NCBI GenBank assembly: GCA_015680685.1
Contig: MNCI01034026.1
Location: 830,277-894,276, forward strand
Reading direction: 5' to 3'
DNA length: 64,000 nt
Origin: Gnetum montanum
Lineage: Eukaryota; Streptophyta; Gnetopsida; Gnetales; Gnetaceae
A program made the translations under genes and the position numbers. Shown here one piece after another: positions 10,817 to 23,441 of this stretch (the stretch's first letter is position 1; the number at the start of each line of letters is the position of its first letter). The notes beneath the pieces were generated by a model. The model saw nothing but the letters and a program-made list of their open reading frames with translations. It made no database searches and had not been told where the DNA came from.

Positions 10817-13100
10817 TCATCATATCCCCATGACTGAATGAAAACTCATCCTCAAGTTATAGTGAGAACAAGCTCTGTGGATTACACAATGGATAGGTAT
10901 GGGATTATTGAATGGTGAGAATGTATTCATGTCGCAATGTGGAATCAGAACAAAATTGAGACACAACACAAGGAATGTAAAGGAAAATTCTATAGCTACA
11001 AAATTGATGGAACTCATGTAGTTCTTAGTGGTAGTGGCTCCTTCATGGGTGCCTTTCCTTTGTCTTATGCTCCAGGTCTTGGGACTTGATGGTGTTGAAG
11101 TATGGCCTGGAGTTTCTCCTCTTTGGTATGGGGATCCTGTGTCATCCATGCTAATGTTCTGATGTTTAATGCATTCGACACCTCCCATGGGCAGGGTAGT
11201 TGTGGAAACATTTTGTTTGCTTTTACATACCAAGCTACAATCACCCACCGTTCCTCTTCATAGGCTCTGGCTTTGTCTCTGTATTCTTGGAAATCTACAA
11301 GCCATCAAGCCAAATCTATTGCAACACCCTTTTGTCCCTGGTAGCTTTCTTTAACCACCTCAAGTTTAGAATTTGCAATCTCCAATTTTTGCAGCATCTT
11401 CTTGCATTCTGCAAATTCTGTTTCATATTTGATGTAGGTGGTGGCTACTTGTTTCTCGAGCTCTATTCTCGGGTGTCCTACTATTAACATGGCAAGGTTG
11501 GCATACCATAGGTTTGCTAACTCCATGTATTCTGTAAGGTCTTGGATCTACAAGTCCCGGTTCTTAACTTCTACCTTGTGGAAAAATGCATATGTGTCCA
11601 ATATGGCCCGCTAGTTAGTGTTTTGAGAACTGATAGCGTTGATGTGGGCCTTGGCCATATGGATCTCCTTCTTAATGATCTACTTGTACTTACCCACCTA
11701 GTCTTGGAAGTGCTCCTTTAGCTTTTCATGCTGTTTAGCCTCATTTTTCCATGCGCTTATTTCAATAGCCATCTTCTAATGGATGGTGTGTACCTCCTCC
11801 ATTGAGAGGGTTTGATTCTCCCTGGCTAAGAAGTTCATTTCCTGGTTGACTCGGATGAGTTATTCTCATAACTTCTAAAAATGTTATTCAAGAACATTCT
11901 CTTGCTTTTCCACATAGGTCAACCGAAGGTTATCAGCAACAAGCTGCTTGTTTTCCTCTTGTAAGGCTTTGAGTGCCTTGGTATGAGCATGAGTCTATGC
12001 TTGCACTGTAAAGGCATCCCAAACAGCCTTCTCTTTTTTTTTTGCCACCTTCTTATTCTCTATTAGTAGTTTGTCTAGTTACTCAGTTTTGAAAGCATCC
12101 AGCTAGTCCTCAGGGATCAATTGCAAAGGATCTCACTGTGCTGCTTGTAGGGACACGAGCCTTTCCTGCAATTTTTGCACCTCTATTTCAGCGTGCTCAA
12201 CCCTCATCTCTATCAAGACCAGCTTTCCTTTGGTGGAAATGAGGTTTGATTGAATTGTCGTAACATCCTAAGGGATGTCAAATAGGGACATCATTACTTG
12301 TCCTATTTGTAGTAATTGAATAAGTACATCCTCATGTTCTGCAGGAGTCATTAAGGTTTCAACCAAAGTTTGAGCATCCCATGCTTCCATGAGATCTACC
12401 GGTGACACAATAGGTACATTAAACGATTCTTTAATGTAGTCTATGATCACTTCTGCGGCTCCTGCTACATCCTAGTGTTGCATGACCACCACTATGCCCC
12501 CTTCACCAGTTTCTAATTGCACTTGGAAAGATGCAGCGTTCCCCTAGATTTTTTGTGACCAAGTGCTTTCCCCTCCTCTTGTATGGATGGACACTTCACC
12601 CCTTGCACAATCCAAAGAAACCATGGGCTACATGGCATCATCAATAACATGGAAGAGATTTGCATCATCATGACTTCCCCAACTGATCGTCTCAACGATG
12701 GCCCTGAGATGGCTCATCGACAATCTGTAATCTTATGGTGGCAATGGTTGATATTGGTCCATGCTAGGCCCTGCTTCCTATTGTTGGCTGGGTCCCGTAC
12801 GTGGAAGTTGGTTGGGTCCTACAAGTTGAGTTGCAGTTGGTCCAGCCATCTATTCTTTTTCCTGTTCCAATCCCAGCGTCTCACCAATGATTTTCTTTGC
12901 AGCTGGTGGCTTTAACAATTCAACATATGAAGCATTTTGAGCTTTTTAAAGGACATCATTGGTGTATCCTCTAATGCCAGCATGTCTACATAGCTTCCTG
13001 ATAAGACAAGGGAAGGGGAATGCAAGTTTCCCTATCTTCTCTTCTTCAAACCACCTTTGGATCTCTATAAAATATAGTTTTAAAGTCTAGGCATGTTTCG
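10817..13100 (-). pseudogene. Ruined coiled-coil protein gene of unknown function
   Basis: On the minus strand this region gives a run of short frames separated mainly by single stop codons, rich in Glu, Lys, Gln and Leu with heptad-like spacing. Examples are IELEKQVATTYIKYETEF and CKKMLQKLEIANSKLE at 11305-11526, and AEHEDVLIQLLQIGQ at 12268-12450. Upstream, near 13080-12850, there is IRKLCRHAGIRGYTND and then KKIIGETLGLEQEKE. The longest surviving frame is 142 residues (10820-11248). I do not recognise the family. The pattern suggests a long mostly helical protein, now dead, perhaps another extra gene carried by a retroelement. Confidence 0.45.
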
Positions 13101-13129
13101 ACAAGGTCCTAGGTGTTTCCCAGAGTTGA

Positions 13130-15230
13130 TTTAGGTAGTTCTGAGGTAATTATGACCATGTTTTGGGGAACTACATTGGGCTTAGGTAGGAACTATGCTA
13201 GCCCAACATAGTCTCAGTCTCCCTACTAGTTTAGTCAAGTTGGAAAGTTTGAAAAATGGGTTTAAGTTGCTAGTAATTGACTCTAGTGGACCCTAAGGCT
13301 TCTGGAAGTGAAGTACAAGATGTTTTGGTAAATTTCTTGGTAAATTTATGAGGACTATGCTAGATTCGGATAGGGACTACATTGGCCCAGCATAGTCCCA
13401 ACTTTCTTCAGCTTAGTCCAAGATTTGATGACCAAAAACAATGGAAAAAGGTGGATTCTATGATCAATCAACCTCCATTGATGATCTACGATTTGTTGAA
13501 AGTGGATTTTGTGTCTTTCTAGCAACTTGGTGTGAAATATGATGGGGTTTGAGAGGGACTAAGCTAAGCCCAATATACTCCCAATCTCTCCTCAACATAA
13601 TCAAGGATTGAGAGTCCAAAAATGATGAATTTTGATTCAAATGTAAGGTTTGGTGGTCTTAATGCATCTCAAAAAGGCCTTATAGTTGACAGAGGTGTTT
13701 TCTAAGTGATTTTTAAACTACTATGGAATTCATGGTGTGGACAATGCTAAGCTTGGGGTGGAACTATGCTAGCCAAGCATAGATCCATCTTTCTTGTTAG
13801 CATAGTCTAGATTTGGATGGTCAAAAGTAGTTTCCATGGTCAATGAACACTTCCAACAAGATGCTAGGATTGACTAGCAATGAACTTAGGTAATTTTGGC
13901 AAGATTTTCATGTAGTTTTAAGGGACTACACTAGGCCTAGAGAGGGACTACACTAGCCTAGCATAGTCCTCCCCTCTCCTTAGCGTAGTCTAAGTTGGAA
14001 AGGCAAGAACTTTGAAAAATTTCATGTTTCATTACTAGAAGGCTCCAAATGGCACTTTAGGATCTTTTATGTGCCAATTCTCATGTTTTATCATACTTTT
14101 TATAATATTTCAAGGGAACCACAATGGGCTTAGACTGGGACTATGTTGGCCCAGTGTAGTCCTCATCTTCCTAGTGTAGTCTAAGTTTTTGATGGCTTAA
14201 ATGGTGAGAAAATACAAAAATTTGTTGTTAGATAGCTCTAAATGAAGTTATAGGGTGGTCTGGAGGTTAGTTTCTTATGGTTTCTTTGTGGATTTTCTAA
14301 CTTGTTATGGACTACACTAGCCTCAGGCATGGACTATGCTAGCCTAGCAGAGTCCTCCTCCTCCCCTCAGTGTAGTTCCTATAATGGAAGCCAAACTTTT
14401 ACGAAAACTAGGTTTCATGGCGAGATGAACTCAAACTAGCATTTCAGGGCTTACTAGAGTTAAGTTTTTCTAGTTTTTGAGGTTTTTTTAATGATTTTCA
14501 AGGGGACTATGCTGGGCCTAAAATAGGACTATGCTAGCTTAGTGTAGTCCCTAATTTTCCCAATGTAGTCACAAGGGAAAGGACAAATGTGGCATCATTT
14601 ACTACAATTGACCATGCTTTGGGCTTACTAGAGGCTCAAACTAGGGTTTGGGGAAATGGTGTATCAATTCAGGATCAATTAAGAGTTGAATGGACTAGAT
14701 GGACTACTTGGGATTACAAGAAGACAAGATATGGTGTTGGACTATGTTGGGTAGTAGCTTGGACTATGTTGGCCTAATGTAGTCCCTCAGATCTCTCAGC
14801 ATAGTTGATGAGAAGGTTTTGATTCTTATCAAATTTGGATTGCTTATGATCAATTTTTAGTGTTGTCAGCTATTCTAGCTAGGGTTTGATGAAGTTATAC
14901 TACCAATTTGGAGGCTTTTGGAGGTTGGATAAGCTTTTGAAAGTTCATCCCATCATGGACTACACTAGCAATACTTGGGACTACACCAGCCTAGCATAGT
15001 CCTTGTCTCCCCTCCAGTGTAGTCTTTTTATCTTACCCAAAATTGTTATACTTAGCAAGTATTCTTGAGTTACAAGGTGCATAAGTTAGGGTGTAGGAGG
15101 GATAGTGGAAGTAGCAATTGGTCCATGGCTTTAGTTGGACTTCCCTTAATGTAGTCAAGTTGGAAAATAGACTACTCTCAATGTAGTCAAGTCTATTTTT
15201 GTTGTAATGGGAGCATTTGATGTGGGGTCC
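13130..15230. repeat. Tandem array of about 195-bp units with paired GGACTATGCT/AGCATAGTCC motifs
   Basis: A motif of the form GGGACTATGCTAGCCTAGCA then TAGTCC recurs near 13165, 13350, 13555, 13740, 13920, 14110, 14305, 14500, 14735 and 14950, so units are about 180-235 bp. In each unit two GGACTA(T/C)(G/A)CT copies are followed by an inverted AGCATAGTCC, then a CT-rich tract and a second AGYRTAGTC. The rest of each unit is AT-rich and more diverged. No protein frame runs through it. Confidence 0.75.
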
Positions 15231-18200
15231 ACTAAAAATTAGTAAGTCTTGTTAAAAAGCTTCACTCAACCCTAATGTAACCCTAGTTTTCATTTTTGTA
15301 CCCCGAGTAAAGTGGAGTTCCAAAAGTAAACCAGTGTTTCAAGTGTGATGCCTAGGTTTCATTTGGTATTAAATTGGAAAAACTTGTAAAATTATTGTTG
15401 ATTGTTTTATTTCTTGTTGCTGCACACTAATGTGAGAGCTCTACTACCATTGGTACTTCCCACTAACTACTACCCAACATAGTAGCCACCACTAGTAGAC
15501 TACTATCAACATAGTCATCCCATTGGAGCCCTACTCTCAATGTAGTCCATCCGTTAAAGGCCACTTCCAACATAGTGAAGAATTTCTTCACATTTCTAGG
15601 CCTATCTTTAGAACCATGGACAAGAAAATGAGTCCTGTCAAAAATCTAGAGTTAGAGGGTGTGGACTTTATAGTCAAAACATTGGTTCATCTGCCACACC
15701 CAAGGATTGGGATAAGTTCAACTACCATCTTTCCAAGGTAGGCCATTCTCATTGGTTTTCTATTTCATTTCATGTACTCAATTTCTTGGTTTCTATTCTA
15801 TTTCTTAGATCTATGCCTGTGTACTTCTTATTTTTTGATTCCATGAAAATCCTACCTCATATTTTGGCCATCTCTAAGGCTTTTCAATTGTTTTTTATCT
15901 TGTAAATTGGATTTCAAAAATGGACTTTCTATTTTGGTGTTTTTTTCTAATTTTACGAACATGGAACAATTTTCCTTAGATCTATGATGAAGGACTTTCC
16001 AAAATTAAATTTTAAAGAAATCCTACCCCCTTATTTTGATGTGCTTTCAAATGGATATGAGTTGTTTTGGTTGTATTTGATATAATCAAAGGCTAGATTA
16101 AGTTAGGTTTTACACGTTTTGTGGTTTTTTGGATGAAAAGGTAAGAAATGTTGCATATTTTTTTACTAAGAAAATGGCTGTATATTTTAAAATTTATTTT
16201 TATGGGTTTGTAGGTATGTTCAAGTGTTCTAATAGTTGTGGTCCCATTTGATTTGGTGTTATGATGAGCAAGTTATGGCCATTTGAGAGGAGTTGTGTAT
16301 TTATGCTTCTTTGCTATTTTTCAAATTTCATGAAAGTTCATCAACTATATAAGTACAAAGAAGACTAGCATGCATTGCACTTAGTATGTCATGTGTACTC
16401 AACCAATGTTCATTAGTCTATCATCTATTAATTTTTATGTTCATGAATTTGTTAATAGTATTAACTAACCCTAGTGAAAACACACATCTAATATATGCAT
16501 TTACCAATATTCAAGGTGTCAAACATTTCCTCTAATATTATAGAGTTACATAAAGCTAATAGAGGAATCAATACTTCCTCCCTCCTATAAAATGAGGCCT
16601 ATATAAAAAGCCTCATAAATGCATATTAGTGTGAAGGCAAGACCAAACCACTCAAGGATGCCCATCATTAATTAGTACTACAACACAATGCTAGCTTGCA
16701 TCAATCACAACCATACAACAACATATAAAACTAGCATTGATGGTTGAGCAACAACATAATGTACAACTAAGCTCATGTGAAAAAACCAACTTATGGCTCC
16801 AAAGTAAGCAAAAGAATTTAACATAATACTAGTGTAGTCCAAATAATCACTTAGTAAGAGTCAAGATTCTATAACTTATCCATAATATCATACATGATTA
16901 AGGATATACAAAATGGTGAAAATCAATAACCATGACCTCACCATGACTTGTGGTTTATGATCATAACCTTACCATGATTCATGGTCTATATATCCAAAAC
17001 TTAAGCTACAAAAATCAAAGTCCAAAATGGTAAAAATAACAAATATCATGATGTCAACATGACCCCCACCATGACTCATGGTCCATATATTGAAAATAGA
17101 TAGCAAAATACACATTCAAAATAATACAAAGGACTTGAACATGACATATGACATCTTATCATGACTCGTAGTTTTGCAAAAAATCATAATAAAAATTTAC
17201 CTTCATATTTTTTAGTTCTCAAGCTCACCATGACCTAACTAAGACTTGTGATTAGCATCAACAATCATACTACACTCTATGGTAAACTCATAGAGAAATC
17301 TACATAATAGTTTGGCCAAAAACCATAATCAAATGATGCTTCAACATTTCCATATTATTAAACAATCATGTCAATAGGTCCATGCCATTGTAATGACCAA
17401 CTACAAGCTGCTAAACTACAAGGAAAATTTTTGAGACCCAACTGCAAAGATAAAATCCTCAAAATCCTTAAGTATTAAGAAAATTGTATAAAACCTCAAG
17501 AAACATGAAATTCTTAGCACAACATAATACTCACAAATCTATTTATCCAAAAAGCATGTCAATACCTCCATTAATATAGTTTAGTAAATTGAATACCCAA
17601 AGCTCTAGTATAATGATATAAATGGTACAAATTCCTCAACCTTGAATTATATGTTGCTACACATGAAATCTGCAAAATATAGCACTAGAGAATACTACAA
17701 GAAAATTGTACACCAATGTATGTAAAATGTAATAGACAAATCCAACATAATAAATGCTTATGAACAAAAAATCCAAAAAAACTCACAATAATGCTAAAAT
17801 CACACAAAACTTACTAAACTCGTAACAAATAAGGAAAGGGTCAAGAAATCTCACTTGACATAAGATGCATGAAAACTGAGAATATAGATCAAACAGCCAC
17901 ATACTAACTTATACACACAAATATAATAGCACATGAACCATGAGTTCACAAGCACAACTACACCTCCATGAGACTCCAATTTGATAGAGCTTCCACTTCT
18001 AGTTCATGGATGTCAACAACACCCAATGAAATGGATGTGTGAGGGTTTTATATTAAAAATTCCAATAATCCAACTTTAAGAAAAAATGGTTATTTCTAAA
18101 AATAAAACCCAATAAAAGCTAATTTTTACCTCACTCATCTCATGGAAAACCTTTTAATAAAATCTATTAATGAAATCCATTAGAATCTATGCTCACCAAT

Positions 18201-19386
18201 TTATAAAATCAATTAAATAACATACCAAAGCCCACTCTCTCATGTAACTAATCCATAAAATCTAATAACTACTAAATATCAAAAAATACAATAAATAAGT
18301 ATACACTGCACAATCATACATGTAGCTATACCTATTGAAGATACCCATGTCACACGAACACCCATGAGACTTGCCAAGCTCATTCAACTAGGTTAGTGCA
18401 ATATCTAGTCATAATAGAAAATATGAACATATATGCATCATAAACATATCATAAATACCATGCCATAAAGCACAACACTTAACATCATATGACATACATA
18501 ATCACATTCACCATATAAAAGTGCAAGAAAAAACACACTTAGGCATAGCAAAAAATAGTAACATTCACATCCAAAGATACAAGGTGTTACAAAACCATAT
18601 CACATGACTTTAAGATAGTTTAGGATTTACTTCCTCCTACGAGCTACTTAGTTAATGAATTAAATATTATTTCTTTATTCTACTTTGACTACATAATGGC
18701 CATGATAACATCAACTATCATACATCTAAGCTAGGATTTATCATACCAATTGCAGGATCAATGTGGGCCTAGCTAGAAAGACATCAACCTATAGTCACCT
18801 AGCAAGCTAAACACTTAACACTAGTTCCACAATGATTTTAGCATCACCTATTGCAACGTTGGTAGATTTTATTAGTAAGTGTTGGGTATACTTGCTAGTT
18901 ATCATTATTGTTTTGGGAAGATATGCCTTTTAGCTAAAGGTAATTTCTTTTACTTATTTATTTTATTTAGTTTTTTATTCACTTTAGATTTATTACATTA
19001 ATTCAATTTTATAATTTCTGGTAGGCCATTAATGTTCATAATTTTATGATGTTTAACATTAATTTCTAATATTAATATTAATAACTAGGGCCCTAAAATT
19101 ATTGAAAGATAATCATCTAGAGGCTTAATGCTTGTCCCACCAAGGCAAGGCCTTGGGAGGGTTGGTGGATAAGTGAAAGTCTAACTTCTTTTGAGTGACT
19201 ATGCTCAAGCTTAAACCTAGGTTTTATGACTTAAAGAAATAAGCACCTTACCATCACTCCAAATGATAGCCCCTCATATGGTGATGCTAATAAAGCCATG
19301 ACTTATATATTGAACTCGACATAATGAAAGGCCATAATGTCTAAATAATTTGATGATTTAATGACAGTGTCCTATTGCCTTGATGA
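15231..19386. other. AT-rich stretch without a recognisable gene
   Basis: No frame longer than about 72 codons is present, and that one (15523-15741) has no recognisable motif. Between about 16900 and 17240, phrases like CACCATGACTCATGGT recur, which suggests old repeat material. A short block of direct or inverted repeats related to the array on the left continues to about 15560 (TCAACATAGT, CTCAATGTAGTC). I find no RNA gene. The single N at 19387 ends the stretch. Confidence 0.5.
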
Positions 19387-19387
19387 N

Positions 19388-20720
19388 CAGACCCCGAAAA
19401 GAAGTTTTATTGAAATTAAAGGTGCATCAATTACAACAACTTGAATAAGTCATAGGGTTAAAGGAAAGGGAAAATTGAGAGCATTGTGAATGACACTTAG
19501 GAAACGCCTTAGAAATAAACGAGTATTAAAGGAGGAAACCCAAGTTGGGGCATAGGCAAATGTCTGCACGTATTGGCTTGTTACAAAATAGAATTACATA
19601 GAATTAGATGAGGCAAAGAGCTCTCAATTAAGGATAAAGAGAGTTCCAATGGTGACTCCACATAATGAAAAGGGAAAGCTTCCTTGCAGAGATTACTGAT
19701 GCTAAGTGTAACTGGAACACACAGGTCTTTCCCATAGTTGCAAGAGATGAACCAATTGATGACTATTCAGATTGAACTTGGATGCTTGAGATGTGAGTTG
19801 AAAATGGATGAGGCAAAAGATTTGCAACATCTCCAACCTGGTAAGCAAACATTTATTAGAATAATCTGTCTTATGAAATAGAACATTGCATCTTCGCTTC
19901 CAAATATAATATAAAATAGTAGGCCTAATAACTTTCCACAAAACATTAAGATTAGCAAAAGTAATGTTCAAGAATCCGAATATGGCATCCTCTTGAGATA
20001 GCTTGTATGATGGAAAAGCTTTGGAAGCCCACTGCCACACATGTTGAGCAAAGGGACATTGCCAAAATACATGGACAAAGTCATCTTGTCCACCACATAG
20101 AGGGCAATTGGGAATGGGAATCCCCAAATATTCTAAACGTTTTCCAATAGGTAGACCATGGTGGAGAAGACACCAGAGGAACTACTTAATTTTGGGGAGG
20201 GTTGGAAGTTTCCAAATATGTTGGAAGAGAGAGATCCAAAATGTTTCTGACTCTTGTTTGTGCCAATACTTATTGCAACGTTGAATGACTTCAGATGGGT
20301 CATGCATGAGATGAAAGGGGACATATGGCCGGTAGGGCAAGAGTTTAACCCCATTAAGCCATTGAAGGCCATGAAAAAGGCTTTGCATTGTAACATCAAG
20401 TTGCCAGTGGTCGTGGAGAAAAGAGTAAATCTGAACTAGGCAATGGTTCATTGTAGCCGACTCCCCATACAAAGTGTTAAACTTGACCCCTAAAATCCAA
20501 CGACCAGCCAACCTAAGACAATTCAAGGAAATGACACCCTTTCGATACCACGAGGTAGCCAACTTAGCATTTGTGATAGCAAGGGGAGCAGGTGACAGAG
20601 GTAACCACCATGGACACACTCTAGAGAGGATAGTAGGGTTGATATTAACGTTAGTCCAATCAATGTGAGTATGTAGAATTTGCCATTGAACATGATAGAA
20701 AAATGGTAGCTAACTTTTTA
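19388..20720 (-). mobile_element. LINE (non-LTR retrotransposon), 5'-truncated 3' part
   Basis: The minus strand encodes the C-terminal part of a plant LINE polyprotein in two frames. At 20182-20619 there is the post-RT region ending KLPTLPKIK. At 19702-20127, after one stop, is the zinc-binding domain (zf-RVT type): CPLCGGQDDFVHVFWQCPFA, a C-x2-C-x7-H-x4-C pattern followed by QHVWQWA. The endonuclease and RT core are absent, as expected of a 5'-truncated insertion. The 3' tail contains AATAAAA near 19405-19412 and ends at an N, so the poly-A tail and target duplication cannot be seen. Confidence 0.8.
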
Positions 20721-21280
20721 CTCACAATGCGTCAATGTGTCTAAGATTTAAAAGTGAACGCACGACTGCGATATCCACTAGCATTGAAGGTTAAAAAGTC
20801 CTCGTTTATTAGCCATTGACCGATCGCTTTCAAACCGAAAGAAACAGCCACGGCCTAGACCAAACATTGATAACTCTGAAAAAGGACAAGTAAGCTGTGT
20901 AATATCCCGCGGCCAGAAATTCTAAAGTTTCCAACTAGAAAACATAGTACAAGAAGCAACGACAACCTTTTGCAAGGAAAAGGCAGGGCAGAAGCCCAGG
21001 ATGGTGGGTGACAGAACACCACAGGAAAGACCAAATTTTTCAAAGCCTGAAAACTCGCACTCAGAGCAGAGCCAGGACTGTCCGGAAACATCGGCAGCGC
21101 GATTGGCGGGAAAAAGCCAACCATAACCGCCCACAGAAAATAATAATGGAGAAACTACTGCAGCAGCAACATATCCAGAGCAGACAAAAAATACAGAAGA
21201 ATAGCAACAAAACAAGAGAAACTACCACAGAGGCTGATTTTTGTGTGAAGTCTTTGACATGTAGATTCTTAGATTGAAGG
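20721..21280. other. Region between LINE and EXORDIUM-like gene, unassigned
   Basis: The only frame of note is a 97-residue minus-strand ORF (20922-21215) rich in Cys, Ser, Val and Phe with no motif I recognise. The local GC content is higher than in the flanking AT-rich DNA. It might be part of an old transposon or chance. I see nothing else. Confidence 0.3.
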
Positions 21281-22325
21281 GTAAATGCAGAGCATTTGTT
21301 AATCAGCTTAGCTCTGTAATTATAATATGCATCTAATATTTGGTATAATTTCGCAGAACCTTTTACTTTTATGAAAAATGCAATGGATTAATTTGAAAAG
21401 ATTTTCCATATAAAATTTGGAAGATATAATTTAACGTTACATTTCGATAAAAATACGGTTGTTATTAGTGCGCAACAAGTATTTCTAACAATTTCTATTT
21501 GTTTAAGAAATCAAATTGGTAGGGTGAGAATGAATTCTCAAAAATACTTTTGTTATTATTCCTATTCATTTAAGAAATCAAATTAGCACAGTAAGAAAGA
21601 ACTCTCATCATCTCCTTACGAAAATAGGGAACTGAATCAATTTACAGAGAAAAAAACTTATTTATAGACTCTGCAAACAAAGCATTGAAGATGAAGAATG
21701 TCTTTGACCCACATTCTAATGAATTATAATATTAATTTAACAACTATTTTTTTCAATTGATTCTTTTCTGCTTAGAGCATTACATCAATAATGTTTTCAG
21801 TTTTTAACTTTCTTCTAAAATAAAGAAAATATGTTATGTTGAGGCTTTGTAACATCGGTTATGCTTTCCCAACCGCAATAAAAATTTACAAATTTCCAGT
21901 TTCCATAATCCGATCTTAAATATCATAAATAAACATAATTTAGTATTATGGAAATGAGCGTTTAAAGGGTTATGAAACTGTAGTTGAAATTGGACTTTCA
22001 CCTCAACGTTGCAGCCTGGAATCGTACGTCCAATCCCAGTCAATCCTGTCCTTCCGTATAATTTGACGAACAATACAACACACAAGTTTTAAGCCTGTGC
22101 AGAAACGAATAACAACAAAAAGAAAACCCCGGGCTGGGTTGTGCGAGCCGAGCCGGGCCACGCGGCCGGCCCCATGGCCACGCCACACGCTTTCCACAAC
22201 TGAAACACCTCTCCTGTGTACCCTCAAAAGTAATTCGAAACGCAAACTGCCAGAGCAAGACCACTACTACAAATACCAGGAAATGGAACTGGCTTGTCCA
22301 CTGCAATTCTGCCACGCAACCCGCC
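21281..22325 (+). promoter_or_regulatory. Upstream region of the EXORDIUM-like gene
   Basis: This is about 1 kb of AT-rich DNA that turns GC-rich in the last 250 bp before the start codon. No perfect TATA box is present near the start; TACAAATA at 22268-22275 is the nearest match, about 50 bp upstream of the ATG, too close for a usual plant 5' leader. The region carries no transposon frame that I can recognise. Its role as promoter is inferred from position only. Confidence 0.35.
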
Positions 22326-23441
22326 ATGGCCGCTTCCGGAGGAGGAGGAGAGGTATTATTTTCGTTGTTGGTAGCATCATCAACCTGCCTCGCGTTTCTC
22401 GCCGTCGCTGTTCCGCCGGCGGCGGCAGCGCGGCCGTTGCCGTTGCAGTCGAAGCCGCCGCTGAACGGGACATCGTCGTCGTCGTCGTCGACCGTGTTCA
22501 GCAACGAGAAGCGCAACGAGGGCTCCTCCGACTTGGTGCACCTGCGTTACCACGACGGCCCCGTCCTGGCGGGCGGCATGACGCTTCACCTCATTTGGTA
22601 CGGCAACTGGACTCGTCCGCAGCAGTCCCTCATCCGGGATTTCCTCGACTCCGTCTCGGCCGAGCCCTCCGTGGCCGCTGCCGCCAAGCGGCGCCAGCCG
22701 ACTGTGAAGCAATGGTGGCGGACGGTGACCATGTACGGTGACCAGAGCGGCGCCAACGTTAGCGGGAAGCTTGTGGTGGGCACCCAGACGGCGGACCCGT
22801 ACTCGCTTGGTCGTCGTCTCACGCGCCTTTCCATGCAGCGACTCATCAAGACGGCGCGGACGCGCGGCGGCCGGTCGGCGTCGACGGGCGGCGGAGGAAG
22901 CGAGGCGTACCTGGTGCTGACGGCCGCGGACGTGGAGGTCCAGGATTTCTGCCGCGCCGTCTGCGGCTTTCACTCCTTCACGTTTCCGGCGGTTGTGGGT
23001 TACGCGCTGCCGTACGCCTGGGTGGGCAATTCCGAGAAGCAGTGTCCCGGCTACTGCGCGTACCCGTTCGCGGTGCCGCCGTTTCTGGCCGGCAGTGGCA
23101 GTGCATTCGAGCCGTTCCGGGCGCCCAACGGCGAGGCGGCCGTGGACGGCATGATCAGCGTGATAGCTCACGAGGTGGCCGAGATGGCGTCGAACCCGCT
23201 GGCCAACGGATGGTACGCCGGGGACGATGCCGTGGCGCCGACCGAGATCGCAGACCTGTGCGAGGGCATTTACGGGACCGGCGGTGGCGGGGCGTACACG
23301 GGGCAGGTCCTCCGGGACGGCCACGGCGCCTCCTTCAATGTGGTGGGCGTCCGACGCCGTCGCTTCCTGGTGCAGTGGCTGTGGCACCCGCTGCTGTCGT
23401 CGTGCTTCGGACCCAACGCCTTAGACCAGGCCGTGCCGTAG
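22326..23441 (+). CDS. EXORDIUM-like (PHI-1 family) secreted protein
   Basis: This gene encodes a 371-residue intact protein of the plant-specific phosphate-induced/EXORDIUM family, apoplastic proteins linked to growth and brassinosteroid or carbon-status responses. Residues 1-36 form a signal peptide (hydrophobic LLVASSTCLAFLAVAVPPAA). A Ser run encoded by a TCG repeat follows (about residues 49-56). The PHI-1 domain spans about 73-366, with family marks [79 protein letters not shown] and FLVQWLWHPLLSSC. It has no intron, which is usual for the family, and is slightly longer than the common 300-340 residues. The start has a good context (CCGCCATGG). GC content is far above its surroundings. 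The longest minus-strand frame across it is a shadow. The function is known for relatives only, so I give no symbol. Confidence 0.95.
   Translation: MAASGGGGEVLFSLLVASSTCLAFLAVAVPPAAAARPLPLQSKPPLNGTSSSSSSTVFSNEKRNEGSSDLVHLRYHDGPVLAGGMTLHLIWYGNWTRPQQSLIRDFLDSVSAEPSVAAAAKRRQPTVKQWWRTVTMYGDQSGANVSGKLVVGTQTADPYSLGRRLTRLSMQRLIKTARTRGGRSASTGGGGSEAYLVLTAADVEVQDFCRAVCGFHSFTFPAVVGYALPYAWVGNSEKQCPGYCAYPFAVPPFLAGSGSAFEPFRAPNGEAAVDGMISVIAHEVAEMASNPLANGWYAGDDAVAPTEIADLCEGIYGTGGGGAYTGQVLRDGHGASFNVVGVRRRRFLVQWLWHPLLSSCFGPNALDQAVP

Noticed and set aside
22380-23387. A 335-codon minus-strand frame across the EXORDIUM-like gene
   Set aside because: It is a shadow of the GC-rich plus-strand gene; its product is Arg/His-rich without motifs.
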